NCBI GenBank assembly: GCA_002110485.1
Contig: MOWL01000051.1
Span: 1 to 64,000 of the forward strand
DNA from: Emergomyces orientalis
Lineage: Eukaryota > Ascomycota > Eurotiomycetes > Onygenales > Ajellomycetaceae
DNA: 64,000 bases
Direction: 5' to 3'
The stretch's first letter is position 1; each line of letters starts with the position of its first letter. Of this stretch, positions 58,497 through 64,000 are shown one piece after another. Position numbers and translations under genes: made by a program. The notes beneath the pieces were generated by a model. That model did no database searches. It was not told the DNA's origin and saw nothing but the letters and a program-made list of their open reading frames with translations.

Positions 58497-61400
58497 TTAT
58501 TGAGGTCTGCGTATGCTTGATTGAGATGTGATAGATTGCTGCTCCTCTGTCTGATAGACACTCAGTGTCTTTGCCAGTGAGAACTGTGGTAGAATTCCCT
58601 GCTTGATCCACCATTTTGTTAGACAGTGTAGCCCTTCTTTGGTGTTCAATAGCCATTTCTTGTCGATTCTGCCCTCATGCAGCAGACTCCCACGACTGTG
58701 CTGGAATCTATCACAGTGAACTATCACATGCATCACTGTTTCATTTGAATAGCCACATTCACATGCTGGTGATGGGAAATCCGGTACTCGTCTTTTATGT
58801 AGAAAGGCTGCCAGCCCTGTTTTCCCTGATCTTAGTTGAATTATCAGCGAGCTTCTGGCCTTGCTTAGGCCCTTGTGTCATTTCAGAATGCTTTTGTCTG
58901 GGGGTCGATCAAAGAGTTCACACCAGGGAGGTGCTCTAGCTCTCCATTGTTTTCTTCATCTACTCAGGATTTCTTTTCGCACCCATTCATCATGTGAGAA
59001 GTGCTGTGTTGCTGCTGAATTTGTGCTTTGAGCAGTCTCTTGCTTGCTCTTTTCCACTCAAAGCTTCTCTCAATTTTCAGGCAGACTGTCTGGATGAATC
59101 ACCTTCTCAATGGGTCTTCTGTGCACTGCGCCTCTTCACCTGAGTTTGACTCTCACTGCTGTGCATGCCTCTTCAATTTGTGTTGCCATTCCAGAGGCCT
59201 TCAGTCGTTTTGTGGCGCGCGCCACAACTCCATCAAGATAGATGTCCAGGGGTGGTGTGTATGTCTCTGCTTCCAGTGTGGATATTGGTGTTGCTCTGTA
59301 TGCTCCAGCTACTATTCTCAGGCATTCATTCTGTGTTCTGATTAGGCCCTCTGTGCGCTGTTTATTGCGCATGCGTCCTTCGCGCTTGATGCGCGGTTGA
59401 TGCCATGCCAGTGCGCTGTAAGCTATAGCTGGCCGTATGACCATGTTGTATATTGTTCTAGCTTGATGTAGGGGGACTCCCCAGGTGGCCTGTGTTGTCT
59501 GTGATAGTGCCTTTATCTGTGACTTCATTTTTCCTGCTATAGCATCCATGTGACCTTTCCATTGAAGCTTGGAATCCAGCCATACTCCTAGAACTCTCAT
59601 CACCTTCTGTGGCTTGATAACTTGCTGAGGCAGTCTCAGAGAGTGATTCAAGTTGAATCGAGTTCGGGCTCTAGTGAAGTGCATCAACTCATACTTCTGC
59701 GGAGCAAAAATAGCTCCATGTCTTCCTGCCCATTCTTCACATTCTGCGTGCACCCGTGTGAGCTGCGCGCAATTTGCTTCAGTTGATGGCCCGTATGCTA
59801 TTATATTGACATCATCCACAAATCCTATGCAGCTCACTGGTCTATTCAAGAGTGAGCATATCCGGAGCAGTTCCTCATTGTAAAATAGAAAGAGAATGGG
59901 GGAGAGAGGTGATCCTTGTGGTATCCCAGCTGGAATATTGAAGGCCTCAGTTTCCTGTTCTTCAAATGTGAGCGTGGATCGTCTATCTGACATAAATGAG
60001 TGTATCCACCCTGTCAGCTGTCTTGGTAGGCCCTTCATGCGAAGAATGTGTGTGAGTCGGTCTTTGAGCACTCTATCATAAGCTCCTGAGATATCCAATG
60101 ATAGAACTGTGACCACTGTGTCTGACTTCTCCCATGCTGTTCTAATTTGTGCTAGCAGTAGTGATACTGCTGTTTCGGTTGATCTGGCCCGCCTAGCACC
60201 CATCTGTTGAGATGGCAGTAGATTGAGTGTTTCCGCTAGCCGTCTGAGTTCCTGCGCGGTGGCTGATTCTATTATTTTTCCCATTGTATCCAGTAGGGCA
60301 ATGGGCCTCCATGCCTCTGCCTTTTGATAATCCCCTTTTCCTGGTTTTTTCAGTACCACTGTTCGAGCGGTCTTGAATATCTCCGGGTAGTGTTCCCATT
60401 CCCAGCATGCCAGTGTGAGCTCTGTCATAGCCTTTGTGAAGCTTGGTCCCAGCATTTTCAGAAATTCATTGGAGACTCCATTGATACCTGGTGCTTTGTT
60501 GCTTGGTAGATGTGCTATGAGCGCGGTCATTTTCTCCTCTGTGATGCTTATTGTCTCTGTTGTTTCCAGTGGGTGTTCCGCCTCCTCCATGTCCCTGTTG
60601 TCACTGACTAGTGGCAGGGGGAAGAACCTTTGTCTCAGAATCTTGGCTTTATCATCAAAGGAATTGACTGGTGGTAGATTTTCTCTGCCTTCTACTATCA
60701 ATGCTGGAATTCTTGGAGGTTGTGCATGCTCATTGCTGCTTTGACGCCCCCATTTGGCCATCTTCCATAGTAGCTTGGGTTTGGACTCTGTGCTGTGCAT
60801 TAGTTCTCTGAAACTGTTTGTTTTAGCCAGTTTAACCTCTCTGTTTCTCAGGGCTCGAGCTTTAATTATATCTGCTGCAGAGATGTTTCTGTCTTTCTTG
60901 GCTTTTTTATATTGATTGACTGCCTCTGCTACTCGAGGGGACCACCATGACCGGCTGTGTTGACTGTAGTTTGAGACTTTGGCATGTTTTGCTGCTAGAT
61001 CTTCCACAAATTTGACAAGATATCTTGCATAGCTGTTTATCTGATCTTTTGAAGTCAGTGCCCCTGGGCTTCTCAGTGTCTGGCAGTCCTGCGCTATCTG
61101 TTCCGGGCAGGAGTGATGCCAAGTGCGTCTTTTTCTGCTGCTATATAATGCTTTTAGCTCAAGAGTAGTTGCAATTGGCATGTGATCTGATGCCATATTT
61201 GCTTCATGTTCTAGCTTGCAGCTGATCATTTGACTGTGTAGACCAGCAGACAAAAAGATTAGATCCACTGTGGTGCCCTGACTTCCTCTATCTTGCCAGG
61301 TGATCATGCCTTCTGGAGTTGCTAGATGTAGATTCAAGGCACTGATTTGAGCATTGAGTTCCCAGGCCATGGCAAAGTTTTCTCTGACCCTGCTACCTCC

Positions 61401-61964
61401 CCAGAGAGTGTGATGTACATTAAAGTCTCCAATCACTATAACATCTGCTTGATGCGTGTTTATTTGAGTTTCCTGCGCGCCTGATGCTCCCTCTGCACTC
61501 TCAGTTGTTGCTTGATGCGCATTTTCCTGGTTTATTCGCGCTTCTAGCATTCTATCCGCTTCTTCAACCACCGCTTGGAGCTGATGAATGGGTGAGTCTG
61601 GTGGCATGATTGTGTAGCTTCCTGGTGGTGACGCGTACATGTTGATGATATTGATAGGCCCACTCTCTGTCAACAGAGTAAGTACCAGTATATGAGTGGA
61701 TATTGTGCTCACTCTCCAGGTCTTGACTGCAATTCTCTTGTTAATTAGAAAGCACACCTTCATGTCCTTCTGCTCCATGCCTGCTTGCCAGAATCCACAG
61801 TTGGCTGGACAGTGTGTGCCTGTTTTAGGGTGTTTTTGTATCCAGGGCTCTTGTATTGCAATCACATCATAGTTTAATGCCGTTTCGGGCTTTGCCAAAA
61901 GAGGTCCCATAACCTTGTTTGACTTATGCACATTGTATTGTAAAATGACTAGCCTGTTCTTCAT
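58497..61964 (-). pseudogene. B1 ORF2: endonuclease and reverse transcriptase, TGA-interrupted C-terminus
   Basis: ATG 61964 opens 942 uninterrupted residues. Endonuclease: ILQYNVHKSNKV, VIAIQEPWIQKH, VIVIGDFNVHHTLWGG, ASDHMPIATTLEL (~1-270). RT: KAPGINGVSNEFLKML, RPIALLDTMGKIIE, MGARRARSTETAVSLLL, LDISGAYDRVL, IPQGSPLSPILFLFY, CIGFVDDVNIIAYG (catalytic DD), RVLGVWLDSKLQW. After TGA 59136-59138 the same frame stays meaningful for 212 more codons to TAA 58497-58499, including SLIIQLRSGKTGLAAFL and CECGYSNETVMHVIVHC (a CCHC-like end motif), with four more TGA (59070, 59058, 58956, 58878) and no other stop. Each stands where Trp would fit. Read as stops, the protein loses its C-terminal motif. 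ORF2 overlaps ORF1 by ATGA. Confidence 0.85.
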
Positions 61965-63346
61965 GATTCATTCATGTGATTATTCTGCGAGCTGCTGTTC
62001 TGTGTTGATGTCTTCAGTGTTACTGGACCACTTGCTGCTTGAATGAAGCTTGTCATAGCTCCTCGTTGTTGTGCTCCTGCTCTTGATACATCTGTTGGTC
62101 TTCCTGCTCTTCGCGGGGGTTCTATGAAGTCCTCATTCAGAGGCCTGTTCCGTTTGCGTGGAAAGCTAAATCCATCTGCGTCTGGTGCTCTTATATTGAA
62201 GCGCTTGGGGCGTTCAATCAGTGCCTCTTTAGCACTTTTGGCTTTCAGTCTTCTCTCTGGGCAGTTTGAGTGCCATGCTGCATGACTATCACCACAGTTA
62301 CTGCACTTGGGTCTGCTGCCTTCTGCTGCTCCTTTGCAGGCCTTGTCACCATGACCTTTTTGTGCACAGTGACCACAGGTTTCCTCTCTTCTGCAGAAGC
62401 GAGCTATATGTCCATACTGTTGACACTTGTAGCATCGTGTGACCCTGGCCTCTCTGTGAAATATTTCAACTGTGCAATATTCATTGCCTAGAACGAGTCC
62501 ATTGTCCACCAGTGCATTGGCCTGGTGAGGTGCAGCAACATTGATGATTATACTGCCATGTGATTTCTGTTGTCTAACCATCATTTTGTCCACCTTGTGT
62601 ATCAGCGCCTTGCAGTGTAGTGCTGTATTCTGCTTGTAGATGCTCTCAATGGCGTACTCAGAGCTGCTCCAGTCAATGGCTTCCATAGGAGCACCTTTGA
62701 CTAGTACTGCATACATCTCCCACTTCATGCGCGCTTTGTCTCCCCATTCACGCGTCCAGCTATCATCTGCTGCGAGCTCTGCCTTGGTGTCCTGTGTGTC
62801 CGTCATCAAAATCACATCTCCGCTTGGCATGTGCCTTGCTGCCACCACTTTGCCCTTGGTTATCTCTTTGATGGCCTCATTCGCTCGTTTAACAATCATT
62901 TCTGGTGTGCGTTCTGCCTCTGGCATAGCATTGCAGCTTCGTCGAGTAATGACTACCTCTCGCAGTGTTCTGGTTGGTATGGTTTTAACTGTTGTCTCCC
63001 CTCTGGCTGCTATTGCTGCCCATGAGAGTGCTCCGTTGAGCTTGTCTCGCGATTCCTGCTGTTTTGGTGTGCCAATTGCGCGTTCCATTTCCTCCAGGAG
63101 CTGGTCACACAGTTCCACCTTCACTCCTCGCACTGCTTCCAATGCCTTCTGTAAATACTCTTTATCTTTGTTATTCACTTTCTCATTCTTCTCTCCCTCT
63201 TCAAGGATCGCAGCTAGTGTTTGAATTGCTGTTGCTAAGCTGTTTGTCTTTGTTTTCTGTGTCGCAGAGTTTTTTGTCTCCGGCACACGTCGAGCCTCGC
63301 GCATGCCATCTTCCACCATAACCACCTCCCCCACATCCAATGCCAT
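61961..63346 (-). CDS. B1 ORF1, gag-like RNA-binding protein
   Basis: 461 aa, intact. N-terminal half is helical and charged (LATAIQTLAAILEEGEKNE; coiled-coil likely); a middle region with LREVVITRRS, ETIVKRANEAIKEI-like sequence and MPSGDVILMTDTQDTKAEL resembles the RRM/PRE-C2HC part of LINE ORF1s; residues ~303-360 hold three zinc knuckles (CYKCQQYGHIARFC, CGHCAQKGHGDKAC, CSNCGDSHAAWHSNC). Role: binds element RNA to form the transposition particle. ATG 63346 is the first in frame after the duplication. Its stop shares ATGA with the ORF2 start, suggesting termination-reinitiation. Confidence 0.88.
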   Translation of the reverse strand: MALDVGEVVMVEDGMREARRVPETKNSATQKTKTNSLATAIQTLAAILEEGEKNEKVNNKDKEYLQKALEAVRGVKVELCDQLLEEMERAIGTPKQQESRDKLNGALSWAAIAARGETTVKTIPTRTLREVVITRRSCNAMPEAERTPEMIVKRANEAIKEITKGKVVAARHMPSGDVILMTDTQDTKAELAADDSWTREWGDKARMKWEMYAVLVKGAPMEAIDWSSSEYAIESIYKQNTALHCKALIHKVDKMMVRQQKSHGSIIINVAAPHQANALVDNGLVLGNEYCTVEIFHREARVTRCYKCQQYGHIARFCRREETCGHCAQKGHGDKACKGAAEGSRPKCSNCGDSHAAWHSNCPERRLKAKSAKEALIERPKRFNIRAPDADGFSFPRKRNRPLNEDFIEPPRRAGRPTDVSRAGAQQRGAMTSFIQAASGPVTLKTSTQNSSSQNNHMNES

Positions 63347-63671
63347 CGTAATGATGTGTAAAGAATGCCTGATGCTCTCTTTCTATTCTTAATAGTGTTT
63401 TTCCTGCGTGTTTGATTGTTTTTCAAGTTTTATTATTTCTTGATTTCAATGTTTTTTGACCTTTTTTCTTAATTTATCTTTAAAAATCAATATTAGTTTA
63501 TTAGATTCTCTTGAAAAATCTAATCTAGATACTATTTCTAGTAGAAAAAATAGCAAAAATCTGAGAATACTATTTAATTTGACTAATTATTTAATATACT
63601 CAAAGAAATCATGAATAACTCACCTCAATCTGTGAACATGATGACTCCATGCAAAAATAGAAATAATTTCA

Positions 63672-64000
63672 ATGGAGCATTCATGTGATATTTGTGGGAA
63701 AAAAGGAGTGGAATGTGCACACACTAAAATAAAATGTGCAAACTGTAGAGAAAAACATGTTTCTAGCTCAATTGAATGTGTCTTTGCTCCAAAAAAGAAG
63801 AATGAGAAAGAGTTTAATATTTTAAATTCTAGTATAAATTCTACTTTTAATTCTACAGAAAAAACTGAGTCAATTTCTATTAATAAAACTAAAAGAAAAA
63901 ACTCTCAAGTTTCTAAAAGCTCTCAGTCAAATTCTTCTGTTAAAAACAGAGTGAATACTGATTCAAAAACACCTACAAGAATTAGAGAGCAGAAAAACTC
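63672..64000 (+). pseudogene. ORF1 zinc-knuckle fragment of a divergent family A relative (runs off the end)
   Basis: From ATG 63672 the frame is open to the window end: MEHSCDICGKKGVECAH, then KIKCANCREKHVSSSIECVF, then Ser/Lys-rich sequence. It parallels A1 ORF1 NEHSCNTCRKI and IKCSNCYEKHTSISKDCIF with clear amino-acid divergence, so it belongs to a sister subfamily. The A3 ORF1 start (63612) reads in another frame and stops shortly after the junction, so no fusion protein results. Confidence 0.6.

Larger units (their letters stand above)
58093..63468 (-). mobile_element. B1: family B LINE, nearly intact
   Basis: 5376 bp on the minus strand inserted in A3 with a 14-bp duplication. 5' UTR about 120 nt, ORF1 63346-61961, ORF2 61964-58497, 3' UTR about 400 nt ending in TAA-like triplets at the left border. 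Its base composition is far less AT-biased and CpG is retained, so it is young or escaped mutation. Unlike families A and C it shows no RNase H domain. The best candidate in the window for a recently active element. Confidence 0.88.
56938..63671 (+). mobile_element. A3: family A LINE, 5' part, split by B1
   Basis: 56938-58092 repeats the A1 5' UTR (11590-12740) in direct orientation and, after B1, 63483-63671 repeats A1 12736-12934 including the first ~20 codons of ORF1. A 14-bp duplication, TTAATTTATCTTTA, at 58079-58092 and 63469-63482 marks B1's entry. Family A identity ends at 63671, where a divergent relative begins, so A3 is either deleted or chimeric. No duplication for A3 itself could be tested since its 3' end lies outside the window. 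Confidence 0.78.

Noticed and set aside
58497..61964. TGA read as Trp because the DNA is mitochondrial
   Set aside because: The window has a nuclear telomere, spliced nuclear genes and LINEs that mostly use TGG. TGG-to-TGA transitions explain the stops.
1..64000. CRISPR array or prokaryotic operon structure
   Set aside because: No regularly spaced repeats of that kind; telomere, introns and LINEs show a eukaryotic nuclear chromosome.

Overview
The window is the end of a filamentous ascomycete chromosome. It opens with 11 copies of the TTAGGG-type telomere repeat (as CCCTAA). Short GT-AG introns, a Zn2Cys6 regulator, striatin and PIG-P genes, and strongly AT-rich transposon blocks beside normal-GC gene blocks suggest Eurotiomycetes, perhaps Onygenales; genus cannot be read from this sequence.

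Layout. 1-7.6 kb is subtelomere: telomere, a truncated OrsD/DUF3505-type zinc-finger gene facing the telomere, a tRNA-promoter-like repeat, Ty3/gypsy remnants with an LTR, and one small two-exon gene for a secreted protein. 7.6-22.9 kb is a nest of non-LTR retrotransposons (LINEs): a decayed minus-strand element (family C) is split by a 10,028-bp family A element (A1, 11580-21607), which itself carries an antisense, 5'-truncated copy of family A (14189-16967). 23.6-24.1 kb holds a pogo-type transposase relic. 24.2-45.1 kb is the gene island: Zn2Cys6 regulator, fatty-acid-hydroxylase-superfamily protein, ADP-ribosylglycohydrolase pseudogene, GPI19/PIG-P, striatin (PRO11/HAM-3 type), a Get5-like ubiquitin-domain protein and NOP2. 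45.5-64 kb is a second LINE nest: a family B relic (B2) split by A2 (46146-56163), a composite nearly identical to A1 but inverted; then family A copy A3, split by a well-preserved minus-strand family B element (B1, 58093-63468); then a fragment of a divergent family A relative.

Most striking are the two A composites. They have different target-site duplications (12 bp and 14 bp), so they are separate insertions, yet all inspected coding sequence and the internal antisense insertion are collinear and translate identically. Differences cluster in the first ~450 nt and at the 3' tip. This points to interior gene conversion, mobilisation of the composite as a unit, or an assembly copy. Each composite transcript would fold into a hairpin with ~2.7-kb arms, a plausible RNAi trigger.

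The LINEs also carry a C-to-T signature. The A1/A2 5' differences that are transitions fall at CpC or CpG, not the classical CpA RIP context, and most premature stops are TGA where a conserved Trp (TGG) is expected. The gene island encodes general cell functions (GPI-anchor start, STRIPAK signalling, tail-anchored protein targeting, 25S rRNA methylation) with no sign of a metabolic cluster; it lies between inverted 10-kb repeats.
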